Shown here one piece after another: positions 46,721-55,679 of a stretch of DNA of 64,000 bases (positions within the stretch are counted from its first letter, which is position 1; each line of letters starts with the position of its first letter). The translations under genes and the position numbers were made by a program. Origin of the DNA: Cricetomys ansorgei (taxonomy: Eukaryota; Chordata; Mammalia; Rodentia; Nesomyidae); contig JAMJFZ010001815.1 of the NCBI GenBank assembly GCA_026225945.1, positions 1,234,501 to 1,298,500 on the forward strand, read 5' to 3'. The notes beneath the pieces are model-generated. The model was not told the origin of the DNA, made no database searches, and saw nothing but the letters and a program-made list of their open reading frames with translations.

Positions 46721-47636
46721 AACTGGTAAAGTGTTTAATGTGGCACCAGACTCATGGAAAACAGGTCAAGTTAAGCGTACCATTATAGCCAGAAGGCTTG
46801 CTGAAAGGAGAATTTGTGTTTGGGCCTAGTGCATCAGCAGCTCCCAGTGCAGGCCATCTCTTTAGATCTGGAGGCAAGTCTCAGAATCTGCTGCCTTAGT
46901 TCCCCTCCCTCTCAGACAACTGACTACAGACTTCATCTCAAGTCCTTGCAAAAACAGGACTAGTTCTTTTTTAGAAGTTCCAATCCAGTCTAGACTAACA
47001 TATTTTATATAATAAAATAAAGATCTATCCAGGCAAACAAAAAAAGATAAAATATAAGCCTACTAAATCATGTTTGAGTATCAGTAAAGTCAAGTTACCA
47101 GGTAGCCTTCTCGGTCTTGTGGCTTATCAAGTCAAGGTGACAACTGTAGCATTGTACTTGCTTTGAGGAGCTCTGGTCTGTGCTGTGGAAGTTTGCTTTT
47201 AGTTATGTACAAAATAGTTGTTTTGTGTACCGTTGGGTGAGAGTATGCCTGGGTCTTGGTGTTTCATATTGTCTTCAGGTGTTGGATTTCTGTGGGGGAT
47301 GTTTGATTGCTTATGATCTGCACCTGAGGAATTCTGAAACAATAAAAACACCTGAGTTCAGACACTCAGGGTTCCACTGTCCAGGCTGGTGCTGGCCAGG
47401 TTGGTGGTTCCCTCTGCTGAGGTCTGGCAGGGCCACATATGAAGATGCCTCCTTGTCTTCTTGGCTGAGCTACCACAGCAGCATAACAACTACAGGTCTG
47501 GATAGCGCCAGGGCTGCGGTTCTCCCTGTAGTTCCCCACTGAGATCTCTTACGTACTTCGAGGCCGCCCATTTCCCATGAACTATCTGTTGTGATTCCTG
47601 GGCATCCTTGTACACTGTGCTGTTCCCAGACTTGTA
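46721..47636. other. Unannotated stretch left of the ERV
   Basis: A 120-codon plus frame (47180-47542) has no recognised domain. The sequence continues on the other side of the ERV at 50396 as one unbroken pre-insertion locus. Confidence 0.4.
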
Positions 47637-47642
47637 GTAATA
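47637..47642. repeat. Target site duplication, left copy (GTAATA)
   Basis: GTAATA abuts the TG of the 5' LTR. The same six bases follow the 3' LTR at 50390-50395. A 6-base duplication is the size made by betaretroviral and IAP-type integrases. Confidence 0.95.
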
Positions 47643-47742
47643 TGTTGGGAGCCGAGTTGAAACGCCATTATAAGATGGCGCCGGTTTCCTGTTTCCGGGT
47701 TCTTAGTAAACAAGTAACAGCGCAGGCGCAAGTTGAGTAATC

Positions 47743-47870
47743 CTTGCCGCCTCCCCCTATGCTAATGAGGTTCTGGACATGCATCCAATCGTTGATGGTC
47801 ACGTTGCTTGCCGCCTCCCCCTATGCTAATGAGGTTCTGGACATGCATCCAATCGTTGATGGTCACGTTG
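47743..47870 (+). repeat. 64-bp tandem duplication in U3 (enhancer-like)
   Basis: Copies 47743-47806 and 47807-47870 are identical. Each holds an octamer-like ATGCTAAT (47759 and 47823) and a CCAAT box (47785 and 47849) just upstream of TATATAAG. The 3' LTR has a single unit. Enhancer duplications in U3 are known to raise promoter strength in retroviruses; an effect here is inference. Confidence 0.95.
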
Positions 47871-47872
47871 CC

Positions 47873-47880
47873 TATATAAG
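47873..47880 (+). promoter_or_regulatory. TATA box of the 5' LTR
   Basis: TATATAAG, with the same box in the 3' LTR at 50256-50263. Transcription should begin about 25-30 bases downstream. Confidence 0.8.
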
Positions 47881-48008
47881 CAGGGTGCCTCACACATTCA
47901 GGGTCTTTCGCTCTCAACACTCAATCAAGCTACAGTCCTCAATAAAGCGTGAACCAGAAGAATCCTGTGTGCGGCGTCTTCCTTGCAGGCGAGGCGGGCG
48001 TCCACATT

Positions 48009-48026
48009 TGGTGCCGAAACCCGGGA
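48009..48026 (+). promoter_or_regulatory. Primer binding site for tRNA-Phe
   Basis: TGGTGCCGAAACCCGGGA is complementary to the 3' end of tRNA-Phe, CCA included, over 18 bases. It lies two bases after the LTR. Use of tRNA-Phe is a mark of IAP elements. Confidence 0.9.
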
Positions 48027-48125
48027 ACCTGACCATCAGCTCAGCACCGGCGAAGACCCCTGTTTTCAGGAGGATTCAGAACTGGAGCGCGGGACGAAAG
48101 TGGATCCAGACTCTTTCTGAGAGGT

Positions 48126-49148
48126 ATGCTGTTTTGTGAGATTGACCCTGCACTAGGCGCAGTCATTTTTGCTAGTATGATTATTGTTGTTCTTGCTTGT
48201 TGCCTTTGTTTAAATTGTCATCGCCCAGTAACCACCGGGTCTCTTACAATCCCTTCTTGGGGTAAACTAGAAGGAGAATTGCAGAGAGAAAAGGAAAAGG
48301 GAAGTTTCCGTGCCGGTACATGGCCATTATGGCGTATGGTTAATAAGCGATGTCAAGAGAGGGTAAGGGAAGGACAGCGAATATTAGCAAAACATCAAGA
48401 CAGCATGTCAGAAACAGAAAAGAGGAAGAGGCCTAAAAAAGAGATAAAAAGGGTAGAAAAAGAGAAAAAAGAACAAATGAATAGTCAGAAAAGGGTATAC
48501 CCAGTACTAGCAGAATTTGAAAATTTAAAAATAACCAGTGATAAAACTAGTAGTTCCTCTTCTGACTCAGAAACTAGTAGTTCCTCTTCTGACTCAGAAA
48601 CTTCGGGGTCAGAAGAGAAACTGGATACAGAGGAACAAACAGAACTAGAAGAGGAAGCTGCGCGCTATGAGGAAGAACGTTACCGTCCTGAGCCATACGC
48701 TCCGGCGGCTCCCTCTGCGCCCCCTCTTCCTAACCTGCCTAAGGCTAAGAACCATGGGTGCCTCACCTTCCTGTCCAATGAAATTGGTTCTATCATAGTT
48801 CATTTCTCGCAGGAGGTGGATACCATAGCTCCATGGTTTGCAGCTGCAGGTCATGTAACCATCACCATAGCTCCATGGTTTGCAGCTGCAGGTCATGTAA
48901 CCATCACAAGAAATTTTTTGAATTTGGATGCTGCTGGAAGATCTGCAGCAGATAGACATGCTATGTCTACACAACCTCCACTAGAAAATGTCAAGTGGAA
49001 AGATGTATTGTCTAACCAATGGAAGGGGCCCGGATCAAGTTTTAATAAGATCCAGGGGAGCTGTTTGTGTTTTTCCTCAGGATCAAGAAAACCTGATTTG
49101 GGTGCCTGCTCGTCTGACGAGGACGGTGAAACAGCCCTTAGAGCCTGA
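48126..49148 (+). CDS. Defective gag-pol fusion ORF of the IAP-like ERV
   Basis: The 340-codon frame opens with an ATG about 100 bases after the primer site. Residues about 9-29 are a hydrophobic helix, comparable to the N-terminal signal by which IAP Gag is sent to the endoplasmic reticulum. A matrix-like part with Trp and basic residues follows. Residues 100-120 are Lys/Arg/Glu-rich. A Ser-Asp-Ser motif is duplicated at 141-158, followed by an acidic and then a Pro-rich part to about 207. The frame then passes to integrase-like C-terminal sequence, with a 14-residue repeat at 233-260 and the [16 protein letters not shown] block after it. Capsid, nucleocapsid, protease and polymerase are absent, so a large deletion has joined gag to the 3' end of pol. 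From about residue 302 the frame leaves the pol frame because of a one-base shift, and the last 38 residues are nonsense. It may be translated but cannot build a particle. Confidence 0.75.
   Translation: MLFCEIDPALGAVIFASMIIVVLACCLCLNCHRPVTTGSLTIPSWGKLEGELQREKEKGSFRAGTWPLWRMVNKRCQERVREGQRILAKHQDSMSETEKRKRPKKEIKRVEKEKKEQMNSQKRVYPVLAEFENLKITSDKTSSSSSDSETSSSSSDSETSGSEEKLDTEEQTELEEEAARYEEERYRPEPYAPAAPSAPPLPNLPKAKNHGCLTFLSNEIGSIIVHFSQEVDTIAPWFAAAGHVTITIAPWFAAAGHVTITRNFLNLDAAGRSAADRHAMSTQPPLENVKWKDVLSNQWKGPGSSFNKIQGSCLCFSSGSRKPDLGACSSDEDGETALRA
48546..48599 (+). repeat. 27-bp tandem duplication in gag
   Basis: Units 48546-48572 and 48573-48599 are identical (ACTAGTAGTTCCTCTTCTGA plus CTCAGAA). The length keeps the frame and doubles a Ser-rich acidic motif. 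Confidence 0.95.
48822..48905 (+). repeat. 42-bp tandem duplication at the gag/pol junction
   Basis: Units 48822-48863 and 48864-48905 are identical, starting ACCATAGCTCCATGGTTTGC. The frame is kept and residues 233-246 are repeated at 247-260. The duplication lies where gag-like sequence passes into integrase-like sequence. Confidence 0.95.
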
Positions 49149-49287
49149 AAAAGATCAAGAACAAGATGAAGATCTTGAAAACGCTACTAGCTCTACAGAT
49201 GATCCTGATAAAGTGGCCCTCGATACGCATAGAACAACGATGGGGAATCCTAACAACACTCCCCAAACCAATGCCGGTGATGCATGA
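48988..49287 (+). pseudogene. Frameshifted end of pol (integrase C-terminus)
   Basis: In the frame one base on from the gag-pol ORF, residues from about 14 read [20 protein letters not shown], the C-terminal SH3-like part of betaretroviral/IAP integrase, followed by [10 protein letters not shown] and an acidic tail to a stop at 49287. The matching upstream piece (VKWKDV...QWKGP) is in the other frame. The break lies in the GGGGCCCGG run at 49025-49033, so it is probably one base gained or two lost. The ATG at 48988 is out of register with pol and not a real start. Confidence 0.7.
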
Positions 49288-49289
49288 CG

Positions 49290-49719
49290 AACTCTAGTCT
49301 TGATCTTGCCTATTTGCCTTATGACTCTCAAAATAGCGGTATAGGGGAAAATCGTACTATGGCAATTGGCTCAATTAGGTTGTGAATGGAGGATGCTTGG
49401 TTTATGTGTGACATCTGTTCAATATCATAATTATACTGTTGCTGCAAATTTGTCACGGGAACTTTCTCAATATCTCAAGACGGATTGGTCATCACAATTT
49501 GATGCTACTATGAAGGACCTAAGACTGGCCATTGCACATGTCAATTCAACTCGTGTGGACTTATCCATGGTAGCAGGACTCTGGGATTGGATTAAGGATG
49601 CTACCATGTATCTCAAGGAATGGGCAGGTCGGGGAACTATGGGTATTATGATGATTGCTTCTGTATTATTCAAGCATTTGCTGCCCTTGATGTGGGACAT
49701 TCCCCTGCGGCCTGGTTAG
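49290..49719 (+). pseudogene. Env-like (transmembrane subunit) remnant
   Basis: The 117-codon frame at 49366-49719 opens without ATG. It has three N-glycosylation sequons (residues 22, 28, 60), Trp-rich spacing (73, 75, 86) and a hydrophobic segment at about 91-109, as in the outer part and membrane anchor of a betaretroviral TM subunit. The surface subunit, fusion peptide and most of TM are missing. Similarity is by layout only, so the call is moderate. Confidence 0.45.
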
Positions 49720-50077
49720 CAACGCTTAATCGTTGGGTCGATGGTTGATATGTATTGTCCAACCCTCTTATTAATAGTTAAGCTGTGTGTTATCAGAGCC
49801 AAGGAGACAGAAGTCCATCTCCCCCACATGTTTTCTTTCAAGACAATTTTGGGTATGTGGCCTTTGCACCCTGAGGGCTTGTTCCCATTGCACCAAGAAT
49901 AGGCACATCCCTTATTCGACCCAAGGTTAGCCTTTGCACATCTCAGAGGTTCTCCTCATTGCACGAGATAAGGTAACCTGGGTATTTAGGACATGCTTAA
50001 CTTCCTTGATCCTCACCTCCGTAGATGGAGGGGGTTGACCGGTGACTTAGCATGTTCCTTTGTCCTCAATTTAATAT
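49720..50077 (+). other. ERV 3' untranslated segment
   Basis: About 360 bases between the env-like stop and the polypurine tract with no open frame. It carries two similar halves (TTTGCACCCTGAGGGCTTGT, ATTGCACCAAGAATAGG and CTTTGCACATCTCAGAGGTT, CATTGCACGAGATAAGG), a faint internal repeat. Confidence 0.6.
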
Positions 50078-50089
50078 AAAAGGGGGAGA
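50078..50089 (+). promoter_or_regulatory. Polypurine tract
   Basis: AAAAGGGGGAGA directly before the TG of the 3' LTR. It is the expected plus-strand primer for reverse transcription. Confidence 0.92.
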
Positions 50090-50389
50090 TGTTGGGAGCC
50101 GAGTTGAAACGCCATTACAAGATGGCGCCGGTTTCCTATTTCCGGGTTCTTAGTAAACAAGTAACAGCGCAGGCGCAAGTTGAGTAATCCTTGCCGCCTC
50201 CCCCTATGCTAATGAGGTTCTGGACATGCATCCAATCGTTGATGGTCACGTTGCCTATATAAGCAGGGTGCCTCACACATTCAGGGTCTTTCGCTCTCAA
50301 CACTCAATCAAGCTACAGTCCTCAATAAAGCGTGAACCAGAAGAATCCTGTGTGCGGCGTCTTCCTTGCAGGCGAGGCGGGCGTCCACA
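50090..50389 (+). repeat. 3' LTR (300 bp)
   Basis: Same as the 5' LTR except for two substitutions and a single copy of the 64-base U3 unit. TATATAAG is at 50256 and AATAAA at 50324. Confidence 0.95.
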
Positions 50390-50395
50390 GTAATA
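50390..50395. repeat. Target site duplication, right copy (GTAATA)
   Basis: Identical to 47637-47642. The pre-insertion site reads CTTGTAGTAATATGTCTTG. Confidence 0.95.
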
Positions 50396-50499
50396 TGTCT
50401 TGTTCATCTTCCTGTTTTCATTGCTACAAGACCAATAACACAAATCATAATCCTAGACTATTAAAAGGATGTTTTTCTCTTAAAAAATTTTTTTTTCCT

Positions 50500-50668
50500 T
50501 GAAGTATGTGTGTCTGTGTGTGTATGTGCAATGTGACCACAGTGTCAATAGAGGCCAGAAAAGAGCATTGATTGAGTCCTCCAGAGCTAGGATTATAGGC
50601 GGGCAACAGAACTCCAGTCTCCAAAAGAGTCTTTCCTGCTGAGACATCTCTCTAACCCCCAAATTTAT
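50500..50668 (-). repeat. B2-family SINE, antisense, diverged
   Basis: GTATGTGTGTCTGTGTGTGT, AGAGGCCAGAAAAGAGCATT, CTAGGATTATAGGCGGGCAA and TCTTTCCTGCTGAGACATCT follow antisense B2. Confidence 0.6.
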
Positions 50669-50674
50669 TTTTTT

Positions 50675-51074
50675 TGTGACAAGGCCCCACACCTTAGTAG
50701 GCTCTGAGACCTTGGTACATCTGACTCCATGATGGAAGTGCCATTCAGGCTTAAGACTTGGCACGTAGACAGCACCACCTGCCAAAGCTAAAACAAAAGC
50801 CTAATCCATCAAAGTCCATAGAGTTCTGGGAAAATCTTAAAACGACTAACTTCCTTTTTAGCTTCTGTGGTTCTGCTTCTGGCTAACTTTCGTTGTTAAC
50901 TGAAGTATATCAAAATCCAGAACGTGTTTTGTGCTCAAAAGCTCTCCCTGAAAACAGCTCAGGTCTATCCTGGAATCTCAAACACCCACTGTAGTCGCTG
51001 GCTGGTTAGTAAAGACTTTCTATTGTCTTAAGACCATGTCCCGGCAATCTTCTCTGGTGAATTACCCCTCAACA
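50675..51074. repeat. Probable LTR
   Basis: TG...CA-bounded block of 400 bases, with GACAAGGCCCCACACCTTAG near its start and TTAGTAAAGACTTTCTATTG near its end, the look of a U3 start and U5. No flanking duplication found; the family is not known to me. Confidence 0.4.
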
Positions 51075-51224
51075 CTTTCAACTAGAAGGAAAGTTGAAGC
51101 CTAGAATGTATGCTAATGCCCATAACCCTGGCACTCATGGAAGCTTACTGCATATCCACACATTTGAGAATAGCTTTGCTTGCATGCTGTTCCAGGTTAG
51201 AGTGAGATCGTGTCTCACAAAAAC

Positions 51225-51455
51225 AATACAAAATGAAAAACAAACAAAAAGCAGAAAACAATCCCTTAAAAAATTAAATCCAAACCCAAATTTAAAATTA
51301 AATAAAAATTAAATAAACAAATAAACTGATAAAAATTAAATAAAAATTAAATTAAAAATTAAAAAAATTAATTTTTAATTAGTTTAAAATTAATTTCATT
51401 TGTTTAAAAATTAAAAAAATTAAAAATAAAATTAAATTAAAAAAATTAAAATCAA
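51225..51455. repeat. AT-rich (TTAAAATTAAA) low-complexity tract
   Basis: Irregular AAAATTAAAT units, almost free of G and C, containing inverted AT stretches (TTAATTTTTAATTAGTTTAA). Confidence 0.95.
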
Positions 51456-53170
51456 ATCATTGAGGTGCCAATCATTCCGATCTTTTATTACTGGAACTTG
51501 GAAGGGAATATGTGCTAACATAAGACTAGACTCATGGTTCCTTTGGGAATAAAAATGCTCCCTAGACAAAAAATAAAATTTGAAGTTCAGGGTAGACTCA
51601 GGCTCAGTGGAGTCTTACTCTGAGCGTTTATCTCGTGGATTATAGCTGCAAGCTTCAGGAAAGAACGTGGCACTTTAATTTGTGTCCCCATCTCAGACGT
51701 AGATGATAAAGACGGAAATGGAGAATGGTGGAGTTTTTAACTTCACTGCTAAGAGGAGTGCTGTTTTTACTGACTAGCATGTATGGATGGACAGATGAAG
51801 AGAAAATGCTGCTCATCTGAAAGGTGAGAAACCGGCTTCTTTCTCTGTGGCTGGGAATCAGTTAGTTCCTCATACCTTAGTCTAAATAAGTAGTTAAGAA
51901 GCACTGGTGCACCAGGGTCAGAGCTCACTGTGCTTGACCTCGTTCTGAAAGGAGATGCTGTTGTTCTTTTAACTGGACACTCTTCTTGGTCCCTCGCACT
52001 AAATTTTCATCTGGCATTCATGAACCCCTCACTGTTCTTACTGTTCACAAGGGAGAGAACGAGGATTCTGCTGTCTTCTTGATGAACCAGCTCGCTTCCT
52101 AAAAGAGTGGAGAGTTCATGCCCTGTCAGATGACGTAGAGCAGTGACTTTCCTCTGAGAAGTATGACTATCTCAAGACCGCAGCGTGAAAGCCCAGCATC
52201 TAGATACCCAATTCAATGCAATGAATCCAATTCATTCACAGTCTGTGGATTAACTGCATAATTGTTCCTGTCCACACATGGGGAGCAATGTGTAGCTTGC
52301 TGTGCTTACTCAACAAAATGGTTAAAAAGAGAAGAACTAAGCACAACACATGGCTGTTCAGGTTTGTCTTTCTTGCTACATATACTACACCAGTAGCATG
52401 ACTGCCATGTGTAGCTAGGTCTATGAAAAGTGTGGGGTTACAAAGTGATTATGCAGAGCATGTCATGGGTTTGTGAGATTCCTGTACACAATGGGGGATG
52501 ACTATCCCAACAACTCTCTCCCCAGGCTGAAGACAGAGAACCAGGTAGCCAGCTGACCAAATCCAGGAAGCTCAGCCGTCTCAATCTGTAACTGAAGGTG
52601 TCTGGAGAGTTGTTGGCATGGAGTCTGCCTTGAAAGGGGTAAGAGGCTTGATGCCAAAGTAAGCAGAGAATCACAGCAGTGTCAGTTGACACTTTCTGGA
52701 ACAAGAAGAAAAGAGGTATATGCTCCTTGCCTTTTCTTCCCTGACTATCTTCATCTAGGCCGTCTATTGGCAGGTGCTATATTGAGGGTGGGTTTCCAAT
52801 CTCTATCGTGAATAATAGTCTTCTCCGGAAGTGTTCTTGTGTAGAGGAACACTTGGAAGAAGTTTCTGTTACTTTGGTTCCTGTAAAAACACAAAATGAT
52901 GTTTGGATTTGGTTTGTGTTCCCACCCCAGCTGTGGTATAGCTGTTCATGAGTTGGGTTTGGAATGCTTGATGCAGGTGGGTATAATTTGGTCAGGTGCA
53001 GTCTTTCTGGCACCTGTAGCTTGTTTTTGGGATTGTGTGCTGCAGGGGTTTATGGGAACTTTTGGTTTAGGGTATAAAAAGTCTGAAGCTCTGAGAGTCG
53101 GTGTGGGCGCTGGTTTGTTAGTTAGGTTGCTGTGGTTAGTGTGATAATTCCTACAAGAACAAAGGTTGGA
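51456..53170. other. Unannotated stretch, possible LTR at the end
   Basis: No family recognised to about 52860. The part at 52870-53140 has a TTTAGGGTATAAAAAGTCTG TATA-type motif and could be an LTR fragment, but I cannot confirm ends. Its 82-codon frame is not recognised. Confidence 0.3.
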
Positions 53171-53648
53171 GAGATTGAATTTATAGACCACAAGCTGAGA
53201 CGCTAGTCCTCTTCAAGCTTAGGACAGCTTAAAAAGAGGCTGTGAAGATTTCTACCTTTCTCTCATTCTATATCAAGGCTGATTGTAACAGCTGTGAAGA
53301 TTTCTTTCTATCTTTCCTTTCTCTATCCCCAAATTGAGGGTAAAAGGTTGTAGTGCACTGCTACATTCCTGCAGACACTCAGATACATTTTCCTAGTCCT
53401 CGATGTCTCCTAATCCAGTCCAGCTTTCAAAAAGACCAACTATCCATCCATGTGAGAAGGACCCCATAGATTTTGTAAGATTGGAGGCTGCGATGTGGCT
53501 TACCTGACTGGCCCTGACTTCTCACTTGCACCTTGTCTGCAGAGGCTCAGAGGCAGAGCCTGGTGTACAGCGGAACTGAGAAGGTAGGACGATGATAGGA
53601 AACTGGCAAGACCCTTCAGGGAAAGGGGGATCAGGGTACAGAAACTCT
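53171..53648. other. Stretch with imperfect short repeat
   Basis: AGGCTGTGAAGATTTCTACC and AGCTGTGAAGATTTCTTTCT occur about 50 bases apart (53238 and 53289), a small imperfect duplication. No other feature. Confidence 0.4.
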
Positions 53649-53649
53649 G

Positions 53650-54012
53650 TCTTAGTTACTTTTTTATTGATGTAACAAAACCCTGTGACCAAGGCAACTT
53701 ATGAAAGAGAGTGTTTATTTAGGGCTTATGGTTTTAGTATTAGAGTCCATGATGGCAGAGCAAAGACATGGTGGCTGGGATGCTAAAAAGCTCAGGTCTT
53801 CATCTACAATTAGAAGATACATACACATACACAGAGGCATGGCTGGTAATGTCGTGAGTCCTTTCAAACCTCAAAATCCGTCCCAGTGATATACCTCTTC
53901 CAGCAAAACCATGCCTTTTACTTCCCCACAAACAGTTCTGCCAATTGAGGATTGAGAAATCAAACATCTGAACCTACTGTGGCCATTCTCAGTCAGGCCA
54001 CCATATATTCTA
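53650..54012 (-). repeat. MTD-like MaLR LTR, antisense
   Basis: TGTCTTAGTTACTTTTTTAT, ACCAAGGCAACTTATGAAAG, AGTCCATGATGGCAGAGCAA, TCCCAGTGATATACCTCTTC and CTGTGGCCATTCTCAGTCAG follow antisense MTD over its full length. The AATAAA signal is changed. Confidence 0.65.
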
Positions 54013-54239
54013 ACCTCGGTACTACAGTCTTATTTGGTAGTGAGTTAAGAAGTAGGTAGGACTCCTTATGCTGGCAAACTTCGAAACATCTCATCTCTTG
54101 AGGATTCTATATTCCTGGTATGAGAAACTTGTCCTTAACGTTTGAGAATGCTACCTCACGCTAAAATCAGGATGAGTTTTCTTTTACTTTGTATCTTTTC
54201 TTCTTCATTTTCTTCCTTCCTTCCTTCCTTTCTTTTTTC

Positions 54240-54392
54240 TTTTTTTTGTTGAGACAAGGTTTCTCTGTTGTAACTCTGGCTGTCCTGAAACTCACGCTGA
54301 GGACCAGGCTGGCCTTGAACTCACAGAAATCCACCTGCCTCTGCCTCCCGAGTGCTGGAATTTAAGGTGTGCACCACAACCGTGCCGCTTTC
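54240..54392 (-). repeat. B1 SINE
   Basis: AAGGTTTCTCTGTTGTAACT, CTGGCTGTCCTGAAACTCAC, CCAGGCTGGCCTTGAACTCA and CCTCTGCCTCCCGAGTGCTG. Full-length antisense copy; a TTCC/T-rich tract at 54213-54248 is its reversed tail region. Confidence 0.95.
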
Positions 54393-54424
54393 CTCTGTTT
54401 GAAGGAGCCCATCTCTTGTCTCCT

Positions 54425-54692
54425 TTTGTTTCACCTGCACATTTATTGCTGTACTGCTCATAAAAGCCAAGATATGGAACCAACCACCAACAGATGAATG
54501 GATAAAGAAAGTGGGGTACATATATACAACAGAGTTTTATTCCCTTGTAAACTTGAAGGAAATCCTATCATGTAGGAAGATGGGTGAAACTAGTTTCAAG
54601 TGAAATAAAGCAGACTGAGACAAATAGCAAATTGAGTCTTTCATATGTGGACTCCACACATCTCCTAATTCAATCAAGTGGACAACTAAGAC
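54425..54692 (+). repeat. L1 fragment, end of ORF2
   Basis: TAAAAGCCAAGATATGGAAC, CAACAGATGAATGGATAAAG and AGAGTTTTATTCCCTTGTAA, then GTGAAATAAAGCAGACTGAG, follow the last part of ORF2. Confidence 0.7.
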
Positions 54693-55132
54693 CGAAATTG
54701 ACCTTACTCCAAAGGCTTGGCTGCAGTGGCTCCCATTTATCTTTGCCTACACAATCACACACACGACTTCTGATTATTATTTCTGGAGAGATTTCGAAAG
54801 AAAGAGGCAAGAAATGTTATCTCCCTTCATGCAAACCACATTTCTTCAGTGAAGGCAGCGGGCCTCAACCTTTGTGTCCACGTGCTCCCGTAGCAGGTAC
54901 AGAGAACAGTCATGCCTGGGTACTGCATTCTTCAGAATAATCACTCATCCTATGTTCAACATTGCTTAGTGAGAAACTAATGAAACCCTGGCTGGGTAAC
55001 AAAGTCAAGGGCAAATGCAGCCATTGCTGGCACCAGTCTCGGGGCATTTTATGAGTAGGTTTACAAGGAATTGCTTGCATTTTGCTTTCATTTCATTTAC
55101 TCTCATGCCTTCTCGTCTTCATGCTTATCTAG
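54693..55132. other. Unannotated stretch
   Basis: No repeat recognised. The 118-codon plus frame at 54584-54940 starts in the L1 and has no host domain. Confidence 0.4.
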
Positions 55133-55490
55133 TTTGCCCTCTAGGGCTGTGATAAAGAGCGTGACCAAAAGAGGCTCAAGGATAAGGGGTTTAGTTTGCT
55201 TACAGGTTATAGTTCATTGTGGGGGAAGCCAAGGCAGGAACTCGAGCACGAGCTTGAAGCAGGAACCGTGGAGGAACACTGCTTACTGGGTTGCTCAGAA
55301 GGGGCTTTTTATATAGCCCAGATCACTTGCCTAGGGACGTAGTCCCACAGTGGACTGGAACATATTATATCAATTAGGAATTAAGAGCATGGCTACAGCC
55401 CAGTTTGATGGAGGTAATTCTTGAGTCAAGGTTTGTCTCTTTCCGAGTAACTATAGTTTGGGTCATGTTGAAGCTAGTCAGGACAATACT
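55133..55490 (-). repeat. MaLR-like LTR, antisense
   Basis: GGCTGTGATAAAGAGCGTGA, AGCCAAGGCAGGAACTCGAG, GAGGAACACTGCTTACTGGG and GCTTTTTATATAGCCCAGAT match the antisense of the family at 43138. Confidence 0.6.
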
Positions 55491-55679
55491 TTCACCTCAT
55501 TTCTATTTTTATTTTTCTTGCTTTTGTTTTGTGTTCTATTTTTCTTCCCCTTTCCAGTCAGTTCTGTTGCGGAGTTCCCCAGATTTCTCCTCTAATTTCC
55601 ATGTGGAGCTCATCTGTACAGGTGCTGTCAGCCTTGTTTGACGGAGCCTGTCACTGAGAGTCACAGAGGCACAGGGATT

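Larger units (their letters stand above)
47643..48006 (+). repeat. 5' LTR (364 bp, with U3 duplication)
   Basis: U3 carries a YY1-type AAGATGGCG (47672), two copies of a 64-base unit, and a TATATAAG box at 47873. An AATAAA signal lies at 47941 and the LTR ends in GCGTCCACA. Compared with the 300-base 3' LTR it has one extra 64-base unit and two substitutions (T/C at 47670, G/A at 47691). TATA, signal and end spacing are normal for a short R-U5. Confidence 0.95.
47643..50389 (+). mobile_element. IAP-related endogenous retrovirus, internally deleted
   Basis: A 2747-base provirus in the order 5' LTR, tRNA-Phe primer site, shortened gag fused to the pol end, env-like remnant, polypurine tract, 3' LTR. 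The LTR start TGTTGGGAGCCG, the AAGATGGCG motif, the LTR end GCGTCTTCC plus TTGCAGGCGA, and the tRNA-Phe primer site are those of the IAP group. A full IAP is about 7 kb, so roughly 4.5 kb is missing: the capsid and nucleocapsid parts of gag, protease, reverse transcriptase and most of integrase. It cannot move by itself; whether it could be copied by proteins from intact relatives is unknown. Intact LTRs and target duplication show a single insertion without later loss of either end. Confidence 0.95.

Noticed and set aside
48988..49287. Independent 99-codon viral accessory gene
   Set aside because: Its sequence is the frameshifted end of integrase; the ATG is accidental.
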